DNA of 24,161 bases, from assembly GCA_910592005.1 (NCBI GenBank), contig CAJVPP010000958.1:1-24161 (forward strand), given 5' to 3'. Positions 1 through 9,839 of this stretch are shown here, in pieces (the stretch's first letter is position 1; each line of letters begins with the position of its first letter). The notes under the pieces were generated by a model, which was given only the letters and a program-made list of their open reading frames with translations, was not told the DNA's origin and ran no database searches. Made by a program: the position numbers and the translations under genes. This stretch comes from Funneliformis mosseae (lineage: Eukaryota > Glomeromycota > Glomeromycetes > Glomerales > Glomeraceae).

Positions 1-285
1 AAGGTTGAAAGTGTAAAATAGTAACTTTATTAAACTGTAGAGTTATAAGTCTAGTCCCAAGACTTATCTCAATCCCTTGAGCAAAAACTCTGTTGACTCA
101 AGGTCAACTTACAGGTCTATTTATATAAAATTGCTAACTAATTCTAAACTACGCCTTTCAATAAGTACATATAATGAAAATAATATAAGTAATAAAAAGT
201 AAACTATATAATATTTATATTAAAAGGTAAACTATTCGATACATGTATTATAAAGTTGACTAAATGATACATGTATTACATGTTT
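1..285 (-). repeat. LTR-like promoter/polyadenylation segment (partial, possible solo LTR)
   Basis: Read on the minus strand this stretch has the order expected of a retrotransposon long terminal repeat. A TATA box (TATATAAATAG, plus positions 117-127) is followed about 90 bases later by an AATAAA signal (plus 26-31), and the sequence then ends in a TTTCAAC-type terminus near position 1. An inverted repeat CCTTGAG/CTCAAGG and a GTTGAC/GTCAAC pair lie in the presumed leader (about 73-110). The 5' side (about 235-300) carries repeated ACATGTA-like words. No internal retrotransposon coding region, primer binding site or second LTR is visible, so this may be a solo LTR cut by the window edge. An ordinary AT-rich promoter is the alternative. 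Confidence 0.35.
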
Positions 286-347
286 AACATGTATGATATT
301 TGGCGCAGTTGACGATCATTTAAGGCACAGTATAAACTGCGGCTAAC

Positions 348-705
348 ACCGGTAAGTACGCAACTGCTTGTAGGATCAATAAAATTTTATCATTAACTGG
401 TTTATTATGTGATTTATTTGCTTAAATAAAATGACTGAAATTTTCTTAGGTGTAACATCAGAGCGCAATATTAGAGAATAATTTAATTATCAAAAGGATT
501 AAATAAAATATATCATAAGAAATTCTATTTATATAATTACATTACATAAAATTTCATGGTAAACTTTATTTATGTTTTTATTAACACAATTTTTATTTTA
601 ATTATACGAGTACAATTATACAATTCATATGACAAGACTAAAAAGATCAGAAAGAAGTATATATTGGAAAATGAAAACGAGAAATATACATTTTTACAGT
701 AGTAG
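348..705 (+). repeat. Dispersed repeat family A, copy 1
   Basis: This segment matches 15001-15310 and 16174-16215 in the same orientation. The strongest block is 397-452 against 15032-15090, nearly identical around AAATAAAATGACTGAAATTT and TTTCTTAGG. A second block with ACAAGACTAAAA and a third ending in GAGAAATATACATTTTTACA (about 662-704) also match. No open frame is conserved between the copies, so it looks like a non-coding element or the end of one. Here it is uninterrupted, whereas the second copy is split by an insert. Confidence 0.7.
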
Positions 706-1798
706 CTACATGCATTAATATAGAAAAAACGTTAACGACAAATGTAAAAATAATTAGTAATTTATTGTTATAAATTTAAATCATCAATTTCTTTTTAGTT
801 GTTCCAAATATCAAACCAATTTATTAAATTTATTAACCTTGCGTAAATCTACCTAATCGACGCGTTCATTGTAATAAATATTTCATACACCAAATTTTCC
901 AAATTTAGTTCCGTCAAGTCTTTGGATTTTCTCAGATTTTAAATTACAATTGTAGAGAATCGAAACATTTATTCCGAATCAGGTACGTTATTTTCATGCG
1001 ATGTGAGTAGCGGTCTATTGAACCTAGGAAGAAATTTGAAGTTTTATAAAATCGATTTCGTAATCGTTTATAAAATCTAAAAAGATACATGAATAATAAT
1101 TTCTAGTATCAATCGTCCTTTGATTTGTTTTTATTTTTATTTAATTTAATTTTTAAAAATAAATAAATAAATGAATAGATAAAACCTCTTAACCACCGCT
1201 TATTTTGTTATAACGTGCAACCCGCTATTCTTTATTTTTTAAACAAAATTCGTGTAAATATAAATTTTTTTAAAAAAAAAAATAATTAAGACCAGGGACC
1301 CGGGTTATATATTATAATTATTTTTAAGAATACAAAAAGATATATTTAAAAAAGTTTCCATTTTTTTTAAAAAACATCAAATTATTTAGTATACTGTGGC
1401 CTAAATCAAAAGAAATTTAATTTTATTATATATGCTAAATTTATACTACTGTAAATTTTAAAATTGTTAATGTTTAAATAAAATTAAAACCCTTTGCAAC
1501 AATAATTTATTGTATACTTTCAATAAAAAAAGATTTTTTCATTTATATTGACTTTACATTAAAGAAAACGATAATTAATATGTATTACAGATTTATTCAT
1601 TCAACTATTTTAAAGAATACATTCTAGCCATATTATAAAACCGGATTGAAAAATGCGATAATTTATTACTTAATTGTTCAAGCAACAGTGCGTCCATTGA
1701 ATAAATATTAAATGCGATTTCTTTTCAACTGTATTCTTTTTGTATCATAATTCAAGTTTAAATTAAATTACTCAAAGTATGTTCTGAATCCGAAATCA

Positions 1799-1866
1799 CA
1801 ATTTGGCAAAGTCGATAGTTTTGACAGTTTCGATTTCGATGTCTGTCGAAACCTCCGGGATTTTTA
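1799..1866 (+). repeat. GTTTCG-type repeat fragment, copy 1
   Basis: The core at 1827-1859 (GTTTCGATTTCGATG, then CTGT and GAAACCTCCGGG) matches the reverse complement of 19825-19857 at about 31 of 33 bases. Similarity extends outward to a shared TTTGGCAAA word (1803-1810). This is a dispersed repeat of unknown class; its second copy sits next to tandem GTTTCGACGG units. Confidence 0.7.
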
Positions 1867-4091
1867 TCAGCAATACTCTCTTGCACTTTTCAGTTTTCAA
1901 AATATTTCACATTCGTTTAAAGTATTGATGCTGATAACCATGAGAAATAGATCAAATCAAATTAAAATAAATTACAATTATTTTATCAATTTCAATTACA
2001 ATTTGGAGAAAAAAAACTTGTAAATTTACCATATTATTGCCATTATTATTCATTATAATTCTCCATTTGTCTTTCCTCGATTAAGAGTTTCATTATTAAT
2101 TATATTCATAAATAACCATATTTTAAATTCATTATATAAGACTAATCGATCATAAAAGTCTATAAAATTTTTGAAGCAAATCAATAATTAAAACTATATA
2201 AATAAGTTATTACCCGTTTCTTCCGATTTCTTTAGATAAGTATCTGCTGGGAAAATTTCGTGACCAGATTTCGGTTCTCAATAATTTTGCTGACATCCCG
2301 TTTCGTCCAATTAATTATTATACGGAAACTCATTATCAGTTAAATATTATTATTCGAAAGGTTTATTCTGCAATGATTTATTAAATTTTAAATTTACATA
2401 TAGAAAGGTTTTCTTTATTAGCTTTATCATTAATTAATTTTATTTTATTTTTATAATATTATTGGATAAAGTATTTAATGATTATGCATTAAACATGATG
2501 TCACTAGGTATAAATGAGACACTGGTTTCATGAAAATTTACCGAATATTGAAATATTTAGAAATTTATTTAAAAAGGAAAAATCATTTTTATTTTACAAT
2601 CAAGGATGGGATTTGAAATAAGCCCAACTGGTAGGTTAATATTTTAAGGGATAAACGGTACGAATTACGAATTTTAGATAATTTTCAAATTTTTATCATT
2701 TTTGTAAAGCAAGTCACATATATACAGTAATAATATATCTAGTGATTATATTGATAAGTTGTTAAATTTTTGTATCTTTGTCAAATAAAAAAGGTAGCCT
2801 TGCAACAATAAAAAATTATTAAAATACTAAAAACTTTATTAATAATAATTTTCGTTTTCAACGTCGCGTAACAAGTACGAAAGAATTGTACTGTTTTACC
2901 ATTGTCGTACTGTTGTGACTGAAATTGATTTAGGAATTCAGATAACAAAAAAAGGGTGTGAAATAACAACCCGAAGATCATCGCAAATTTCAGTTACAAC
3001 AGAAATGAAACGACGATCGCTTAAAACAATGGTGAACACCAAAATTTCCTTAAGTTGGGAATGACAAAAGGACCATAATTTGGATCCTTTAGCGTTAGTT
3101 CATTTACATTTTCCATTTCTTTATCCCGAGTCCAATGAAAAGAATTGAAATATTTTTTATCATATAATTAATTATTTATATCATATAAAGAAATCTCACA
3201 ACCGAATTTTGAGTTTAGAAGAACGAGATATTCAATAAGAATGCGCAATATACTTGTAAGTACGTTATCATATTACTATCTAGTTATTCTTTTAGTTATT
3301 GAGATTGATATTTACACGTGAGTAATCACATTAAATTTGTCACATCTTTTTTCTTTTTTTATTTCTCTCAAATTATACGATTGTTGACTCTGGATAATCA
3401 AATTTCATTCTTGGTTTTCAAGTTATAATTCTACAAATATCTCTCTATTAGAATGTTAAAAAAAGAATTATATTACATTTCAGTTTTATTTTTTTTATTT
3501 AACTCATATAATTTTGGTTATAGCCGCTGTTATTTTCGCCAACTTTCCAATTTAAACTAGCCAGTTTCCTTTTTTTTGTGAACTCATTATGATTCATTCC
3601 ACAATTTGAAAAAAAATTGTTTGTCAAATTTTTCCCCTGTCTGCCATATGAAATTCGTGCTAATCAGTAAATCAGCTAATATTCCAATAGAAGCTTGGTA
3701 AATCATATATTGAAGGTTTTCAAATCTTTGGTGATAGTTGAAATCGAAGAGAAACATTAGTTAACACAGGCCACGTTTTCAAATTATTAAATATAGGAAG
3801 GAATATAAAGTAACAATTCTTGATTACTGATGCAATATTGTTGCCCAGAAATATATAATATTTATGTTGCTATAAACAGAGACAAATCAAAGTTCAGCTA
3901 CTAAAACAAACTTTATATGGTAAAATTTAGTTAAGATTAATCTTTTTATAAAAAAACTTTTAATATACAATTTTGTTCCAGAATTGTTCTAGAAAAATTA
4001 TTCCCAAATAAATTGCAATGGTATAAAAGTAATATTTACATTAGAGAATTTTTTATAGTTATCTTCAGAATCTATATTCGACGAAGCTATG

Positions 4092-4123
4092 TAGGGATGT
4101 TAAGTGGTCCTTAACCGGTGTTA
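4092..4123 (+). mobile_element. Possible hAT-like terminal motif, fragment
   Basis: TAGGGATG is followed by GTGGTCC and an ACCGG word, the same opening seen at 19653 (TAGGGATG, TTGGTCC, then CCGGT words). hAT transposon ends often begin with [CT]AGGG[AG]TG. There is no matching far end or clear 8 bp target duplication, so this is at most a fragment and could be chance. Confidence 0.2.
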
Positions 4124-4200
4124 TAAGAAATTGACATTTACGAATGGAGCATTAACTATCGAAAAATAAAGAAAATGTTAAAAATAATATCAAAAAATAA

Positions 4201-4250
4201 TATCAATTATGTATGTTATATTAAATATGTATGCTAAAATAATTATATTA
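4201..4250 (+). repeat. Direct repeat B, copy 1
   Basis: These 50 bases match 23863-23912 in the same orientation at about 46 of 50 positions, including TTAAATATGTATGCTA and ATAATTATATTA. Sequence immediately before the match is also loosely similar. It is a dispersed non-coding repeat of unknown class lying about 19.6 kb from its partner. Confidence 0.6.
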
Positions 4251-4650
4251 CTTTACGTTTTATATTTGTTTTATTATATATTATATATAATTTATTAATT
4301 CGTTATTTTCGTTTATTAATTATTTTTATTATTATATTAAATGAAAATTTAGTATTTAGAATTTCTGTATATAAACCTCACATGAAATATTATGGAAGAT
4401 CATGTTCAAAAATAGTTATTTGGAATTAGATACTTTTAGATACGTGAGAAGGGAAGAAAAGAATGCAAGGCTTGTAGTATTTTATAATAAAAAAAAATGA
4501 TGTGTAAACTCTACTCTAAACTTTCGATTATTAATATTACTGTGTAAAGACAAAATAACATTTAAATGCGGTTATTTTAATTTGATCAGGTGATCAATAT
4601 CATATGATATATTCGAATTTATAATCAATTTAATAAAAAATTATGTCGGT

Positions 4651-4714
4651 GCTGCTATAGTATAGCGGTATAAAGCACTTGACCATTCTATCTCGAATAA
4701 TGGAATTTTTTTTT
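4651..4714 (+). other. tRNA-like / pol III-like unit, degenerate
   Basis: TAGTATAGCGG at 4658-4668 fits the RNA polymerase III A-box consensus. TCTCGAAT at 4691-4698 partly resembles a B box at tRNA-like spacing, and a run of nine T at 4706-4714 would serve as a pol III terminator. The 5' word GCTGCTAT (4651-4658) is nearly complementary to ATAACAGC at 4737-4744. I cannot fold it into a proper cloverleaf with a normal T arm, so a decayed tRNA or a SINE head is more likely than a working tRNA. Confidence 0.2.
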
Positions 4715-4877
4715 CCTTTAAAATTATATTTTCAAGTATAACAGCATAGTAGTAAAAAAAATATGATTTATATACTTCATTTTTTTCAACGAAAAATGAC
4801 AACACATTAACAGGCTAAAATAAAGATGTATTGGTGACGAACCTTATTAACTTTTGATATTTTTTATTTTACAACAG

Positions 4878-5089
4878 TGAGGAAGGCAAAGACGGTATAT
4901 ACTTAATTTTTTCGTAATTTGATTTTTTATTTTTTTAATTCTTTTTGTTATTTTTCTTTCAGTACAGACTAGTAACGAAGGTAGAGGGTGACTGGAGTTT
5001 CAACGCGTATTAGACGTAATTGCAGCCAACAATGTTAGGCTTCAAGAAGATGATGCTCATAGCACCACTCTATGGGTGTATTTTCTTTG
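4878..5089 (+). pseudogene. Pseudo-exons of an unrecognised protein gene
   Basis: A candidate intron of 68 bases (4895-4962, GTATAT to TTTCTTTCAG) precedes a candidate 127-base exon at 4963-5089 that ends at a GTAAGG donor-like site. One frame of the exon reads LEFQRVLDVIAANNVRLQE followed by DDAHSTTLWVYF, which looks like real protein rather than AT noise, but it has an in-frame TGA just upstream. The composition is richer in G+C than the flanks. I do not recognise the family. It could belong to the same lost gene as the next repeat segment or be a fragment carried by a transposon. Confidence 0.3.
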
Positions 5090-5165
5090 GTAAGGGCCTG
5101 CTTTTTCTGGTGTAAGAATTGCTATGCACTTCCTTTTACGGATCAATCAAACAGTGTTCATGAGC
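5060..5165 (+). repeat. Diverged inverted repeat pair C, copy 1 (possible coding remnant)
   Basis: This segment resembles the reverse complement of about 15455-15530. Shared words include TTGGTAAGG, TTTTCTG, and GAATTGCTATGCA. On the minus strand one frame reads CIAILTPEKAGPYQRKYTH, against CIAIPISENRGPYQENHIH on the plus strand at the other copy, which suggests a shared, unrecognised protein ancestor. Substitutions are not clearly biased to third codon positions, so a DNA-level repeat is also possible. The 80-codon plus-strand frame at 5072-5314 overlaps this and is not supported as a gene. Confidence 0.4.
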
Positions 5166-5634
5166 GATGCTCCTCAAATTCTGTGTCCTCTTGGAGTTAT
5201 CTTTCATCAAATTTTCTGGCTGTTATATATTACGCTAATTATTTTATCTTATCGCTCTTTGGTCTTCTTCTTTTAGTCCTTATCGGCTTGAATGAATCTG
5301 CTTTTGAGAATTAACTAAATTAAATAAATTTGTATGCCTCGGTGACATTCTACATATAGACCTCAAGAAGACAGGATGTGACTCCCTTGTCATAGTTCCC
5401 TACAACTACTTGGGCTCATCAAAATTTTCTAACTTAGAAAACATGGTATTATAAAGATTACATATAAATCTATTATAGAATGACATAATGCTCTTCGTCA
5501 GGTTATGTCACTACGGTACAATCTCGGAAAATCGGCATTTAAAAAATATCCCATTTAATAAATTAAGATTATCACTTTAATGACGTAATTAATAATCCTG
5601 AAAATTAGCCTAAGTGGTGATTTGCCATTGCGTG

Positions 5635-5637
<3 letters not shown>
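5166..5637. other. Unassigned stretch upstream of the amylase pseudogene
   Basis: I see no gene that I can name here. A short plus-strand frame near 5360-5450 reads TGCDSLVIVPYNYLGSSKF and is richer in G+C than the surroundings, so it may be another worn exon, but it matches nothing I know. The 5' half of the amylase catalytic domain should lie upstream of 5722 and I could not find it here. Confidence 0.3.
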
Positions 5638-5675
<38 letters not shown>

Positions 5676-5678
5676 AAA
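5638..5678. repeat. T31 followed by A10 homopolymer tract
   Basis: Thirty-one T residues (5638-5668) run directly into ten A residues (5669-5678), giving a perfect T-to-A junction able to form a hairpin. It is by far the longest homopolymer in the window. It lies just before the readable part of the amylase pseudogene and could mark the poly(A) end of an inserted retroelement, though no such element is recognisable. Tract length may also be unreliable in the assembly. Confidence 0.8.
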
Positions 5679-6087
5679 GCTAATGCTAAATAAAAAAAAT
5701 CTTTTCATCTTAAATTAAATAGATCTTGACACGGAAAATCCTGTCGTGTCCTCTGAATAAACTAATGGGTCAATTAGTTGATCAAAGAATTTGATTTCGA
5801 TGGTATACGTATCGATACAGCAAAATACATTCGACATAGTTTTTGGGATGGGTTGACTTAAGTAGTGGAGTATTTACAATCGGTGAAGTAGCAATTCTAA
5901 TGCAGGATTTGTTGGATCTTATCAATGTCATATGGATAGTACATTAGGTATCATCTATTCCAAAAAATACAACCTTTATATACTAATCCTGTGCTAATAT
6001 GTATAAATGAGAAATGCCATAAATAATAATAGAAATTTTTTTAATGATATTAGTGTTCTAGGAAATATTTTTGATGGTCATCAACCG

Positions 6088-6154
6088 GTAATTTTTTTTT
6101 GACTTGTAAACATCTTTAAAAAGTCAATTTCATTCATTTATTTATTTATTTTAG
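6088..6154 (+). other. Relic intron 1 of the amylase pseudogene
   Basis: The sequence opens with GTAATT and closes with TTTATTTTAG (67 bases). It lies between the degraded NHD-region exon (FDGHQP) and the next exon. The size matches the two introns of the monooxygenase gene, so splice sites have outlived the reading frame. Confidence 0.6.
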
Positions 6155-6237
6155 TTGTTGATTATAGGGATTTAATCATTTACCCAAGATAAAGTTTTGT
6201 TACGTAATGCATTGACCTTTGTCATTGTTAATGGATG

Positions 6238-6310
6238 GTAAATTCTTAATTTTTTTTACATCATTATCGATTAGGAAATTTTACGTAATACAATCTACTT
6301 AATTATTTAG
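6238..6310 (+). other. Relic intron 2 of the amylase pseudogene
   Basis: The sequence opens with GTAAAT and closes with TTATTTAG (73 bases). It separates the exon reading NALTFVIVNG from the exon reading AYQGS, which in GH13 proteins belong to one continuous strand-loop region, so removal by splicing makes sense. Confidence 0.65.
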
Positions 6311-6738
6311 GCATAGCATATCAAGGATCCAAACATGATTTTACAGAAATCTAACGGGAAGTGATCCATTTAATCATGAAGCGTTCTGGCCATCTTCTTA
6401 CTCACAACCGTCTCCCTCATTCAATTTTATCGCTAATATTACCTGGAAAATTCTTCTCTTCATTATCTATCAAAGCTTAGATAATTGAACGTATTTATGT
6501 CTTTATTAAAGATAAGGCATTAATCATCACCTTTAATTTTGGTGGAAATAATCCAAATAGAAATTTAATTATACAAGGAAATAGAAGATGGCCTGTTGGT
6601 GACGTTTTAATTAATATTATCAGTTGTGAAGAAAGATTATTAATGATGAATATCATAATGTTTCATTTCAAACTGACCGTGGACCAAAAGTACTTTATTC
6701 CGAGAAGGGAAGGATTTAAAAGGTCTTGGCATTTATAG

Positions 6739-7032
6739 ACTTTAATCTATTATTATTTTTTATTTTTTAATATGGCAATTTATAACTTGACAAGTTAAAA
6801 AGATTTATTCACACTTGTTTATAAAATAATTAATAATAAAAAAAAAACTATACTGAAATTAATATAGTATTTATCCAAATTTTCATTATTTATGGTGTTA
6901 GGCTTGGAATTGTATCGAAAACAGGCTAACAATCCAAATATCTTAATATCTTAAGTATCTTGAAGGCCTTTCCTAAAAGAAATAAACGATTAGGGCGGTG
7001 ATGTTGTATTCTAAATGTGTTGATGTCCAAAA
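6739..7032. other. Intergenic, no feature recognised
   Basis: AT-rich DNA after the amylase remnant. I see no gene, hairpin or repeat that I can support. Confidence 0.5.
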
Positions 7033-7135
7033 TGCACATTTGGGATATCCCAAATGCGAAGATAATTTGGGATATTCGCTTGCCTCAAATGCACATTCGG
7101 GATATCCTAAATAAGCATTTGGGGTATTAATTTCG
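7033..7135. repeat. Palindromic GGGATATCC repeat cluster
   Basis: An 18-base perfect palindrome, ATTTGGGATATCCCAAAT, sits at 7038-7055. Related words follow: TTTGGGATATTCGC (about 7067), CATTCGGGATATCCTAAAT (about 7094), and CATTTGGGGTATT (about 7115). The unit is roughly 25-40 bases and alternates exact and worn copies. It could be a small satellite, a protein-binding array or the end of a transposable element; I cannot tell which. Confidence 0.7.
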
Positions 7136-7299
7136 GACCTCCTAATCACTAATGATTTAAGTTTATTAAATTACAACCTTGTATTTTATATTTTATTTCA
7201 AATAAATTAATGGCAAATTTAAATTATTTATATCTAATATTAATATTTATTATTTTATTTAAATTGTAAATAAAAATAAAATAAATTTTACATTGGTGG

Positions 7300-7482
7300 C
7301 CCTATAAAAAATTTTATCCGTGATTTCTGTAACAATTCCGTTAATCTGATACATTTACGGAAAAATAACTAAAAATCTAACTCAGGATAATTTCCATGTT
7401 TTTAGACTATAAGTTCCAGGAATATGATACATTTATGGAAATAAAATGGAATTTTAAATCACGGAAAAATTTTTTTATAGGG
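7300..7482. mobile_element. MITE-like element with about 27 bp terminal inverted repeats
   Basis: The left end CCCTATAAAAAATTTTATCC plus GTGATTT (7300-7326) is mirrored by AAATCACGG...TATAGGG at 7456-7482, with one or two small differences. Inside, GATACATTTACGGAAA (about 7349) and GATACATTTATGGAAA (about 7427) form a direct repeat. The element is 183 bp with no coding capacity, as expected for a non-autonomous DNA transposon. I see no clear target site duplication. Its right end abuts the Cys-rich remnant. Confidence 0.75.
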
Positions 7483-7483
7483 T

Positions 7484-7790
7484 AGATTATTGCAATTTTC
7501 ACCTGGATGACAATTCACATTACAATATTTCCACTTTTTTTTGCAAATGCAACAAAGTCTAATGCAAAATGTCTTTTGACTTATATTTTATATCAGGAAT
7601 TTCAACTTCTGATATACATTGTTACCTTGAAGCCACTCTAACACTAAAAATATTATTAGAAATATTATCAGGTTCAGATAAATTATTAGTTTGAAGTGTA
7701 AGTAGAAGACTATTAAATACTATGCAGTTTAATAAATTTGTCAGTTTATTCTTCTGCTCAATAATTGAGTCAATGCTGATTAGCCTTTGC
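7484..7790 (-). pseudogene. Coding remnant with Cys-rich tail, family unknown
   Basis: On the minus strand a frame from about 7790 reads LISIDSIIEQKNKLTNLLNC, continues through TNNLSEPDNISNNIFSVRVA, and reaches EVEIPDIKYKSKDIL, broken by two stops. After a frameshift it reads CCICKKKWKYCNVNCHPGEN followed by CNN (7484-7554). The spaced Cys/His pattern resembles a zinc-binding tail such as those found in transposase-type or other nucleic-acid-binding proteins, but I do not recognise the family. The MITE at 7300-7482 ends two bases from it and may have truncated the gene. Confidence 0.35.
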
Positions 7791-9839
7791 AATTACATAA
7801 AGTCTAAATAAAGCAAATACTAATGTAAAATTTTTTAGTTAAGATCATTTCAGACTTAGCAATAGTCTTATTTCCTAGTTTAACAATACTGGTTCTATAT
7901 TACTTCCATTATAACTAATATTCAAAACTTTCAGATTTGCAATCCAATTTATAATATTTTGTATAAATCTTTTAATAATTTTTATAAAATAAATTAGATC
8001 TATTAGTTTTATAATAACCTTTTACTAGAATTTTTAAAGTTAATATTATACTTTAATGCTAATTGATTTTGATAATGTCAAAATTAATTATGTCAATTTG
8101 ACATTTATTATAAATTATTAATAAAATAATTATATCTGTCAAAATACAATTTAATTAGTAATTTGTCAATTTGTAATGAAATATAATTATTATATCTCCA
8201 ATTTTAGTTTTTACAGAATTTTGTCATTTTAATTTATATACTTTTCTATCTCTTAAAGCGTAAGTATAAATAAGTTATAAAATATTGTAAAAAGATTATA
8301 ATAATTTAATATCTAGTGATTATAAAAAGATAAAATAAATTTATTAGATTTATCATATTAAGATCGATTTAATGATAGTATTTTTAAATTTTAAAATTAA
8401 TAATTATTAATATATATTAATTTTTCAATTTTTTAATTTTTTAAAATAATTTAATATGTTAGATTTATCTCATTAAATCCTATTAAATGATTATATTTTC
8501 ATATTTTTGAAATCAATAGATAGCAAGATATATAAATTTAAAAATTTAATTTTTTTCAATAATTTATCATAAACTTAACTTTAAAATATTGCTAATTAAT
8601 TATATTTTTTTTTTTGAATTTTTAGAAAATATCATAAAATTTATTATAAAAATATTAATTTTTAAAAAATTATTTTAAAAGTATTTAAAATTATTATAAA
8701 TAATTTTATTTATTAAATAAAATTGCTGGCAAATTTATTCTTTCTGACTTTATTTCTATACATCCTTATTAAATTAATTACTTAAATTAGTTTATATATT
8801 TATTATGAATTATAAAATAAATTATATAGTAAAATATTGAATATGTTTCATTTATTAATAAAGTAGAATAAAGAAAATTAAAATAAATAATTACTGTAAT
8901 TTATTTTTTTAGAGTTTTTTATTTTTATATAATATAAACTAATATATATCACTTTTAACTTAATAAACAAATTCAAAATTATTATAAATTTTATAAATAT
9001 TATTAAAACCCTTATTATACAAATGAAATTTTGTGCTTTGATTTTTAAATAAAAAATTTGAACTTTACTAATTTTAAAATGTCTTATACAAATTTATATT
9101 AATGTGAATAAAGTTTAATTAGCTATATAATAAGATATTTAAAGACTTATTAAACTTATTTATTTGATAATATTAAGTATAATAAATATCTTTTTAATAA
9201 TTTAAATCTTGATACAAAAAACTGTTGATTTTATTTTATATGACTAGTATTATTAAAAATTATTTATTTTATATTTATAATTAAGGATTTTTTTTATTAA
9301 ATAATAAATAAAATATTATTGCTAGTTAAAAAAATAGATCAGATGTAATTTAAATAATTAATATAAGATTAAAAAATTAAATAAAAAAATGAATATCATT
9401 TTTATTTTTTCTCTTATAAGATTTAAAATCTCTTTTTACATTTCTTTAAAAGTTAATAATAGTATTATAAATTTAAACATCATAGAATAGTATATTATAT
9501 GATTTGTCTAATATAAAAAATTATAATATTAAGAGATTAGAGATAACTAATTGAATAAAAGATCATAATAGATAAATAATTAATCAAAATTACATGATAT
9601 AAAATTACAAACTATATAATATAAGATAATGATAAATTATATATAAATATTATAAAATACAGATAAAATTATAGATATAAACTATAAATTATCAAAATTG
9701 CTAAAAAAGAAAATCTTGAAATAAAAAAAGAAGATAATCTATGAAATATGCATAAAGTTTATATAAAATTTTAAATATAACAATTAATAAATAAGATTAT
9801 TAAATACTTATATTATCTATATTATTAAAAAAGAAAATT

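Larger units (their letters stand above)
706..4640. other. Gene-free AT-rich intergenic DNA
   Basis: I see no supportable gene on either strand in this stretch. A 66-codon minus-strand frame at 2781-2981 has no recognisable motif and lies in low-complexity sequence. The recognisable contents are repeat fragments: 1799-1866 (inverted relative to 19816-19880), a hAT-like terminal motif at 4092, and 4201-4250 (direct copy at 23863-23912). Confidence 0.5.
5722..6738 (+). pseudogene. GH13 alpha-amylase pseudogene (3' part: catalytic domain end plus domain C)
   Basis: Glycoside hydrolase family 13 enzymes hydrolyse alpha-1,4-glucans. In order the remnant shows DLDTENPVV (5722), EFDFDGIRIDTAKYIRHSFW (5787-5846) with the nucleophile Asp codon at 5814-5816, GVFTIGEV with the acid/base Glu at 5885-5887, GFVGSYQ (5905-5925), NALTFVIV, AYQGS, and DPFN..FWPSSY. 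It ends in a domain-C-like frame with TFNFGGNNPNRNLII (about 6529-6573) and GDVLINIISCEERL. Two introns survive (6088-6154 and 6238-6310, GT-AG). It is dead: there are stops at 5859-5861 and elsewhere, frameshifts before 5861 and before 5902, and the third catalytic site (normally NHD) reads GHQ (6076-6084). The N-terminal half is missing. Family assignment comes from remembered GH13 motifs. Confidence 0.82.

Noticed and set aside
2781..2981. 66-codon minus-strand frame with a hydrophobic start, resembling a small secreted protein
   Set aside because: The composition is AT-driven, there is no cleavage-like pattern, no motif, and no splice or context support.
5072..5314. 80-codon plus-strand frame with a hydrophobic C-terminal stretch
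   Set aside because: It overlaps the pseudo-exon and repeat C, and the related copy at 15455-15530 has a stop in the corresponding frame.
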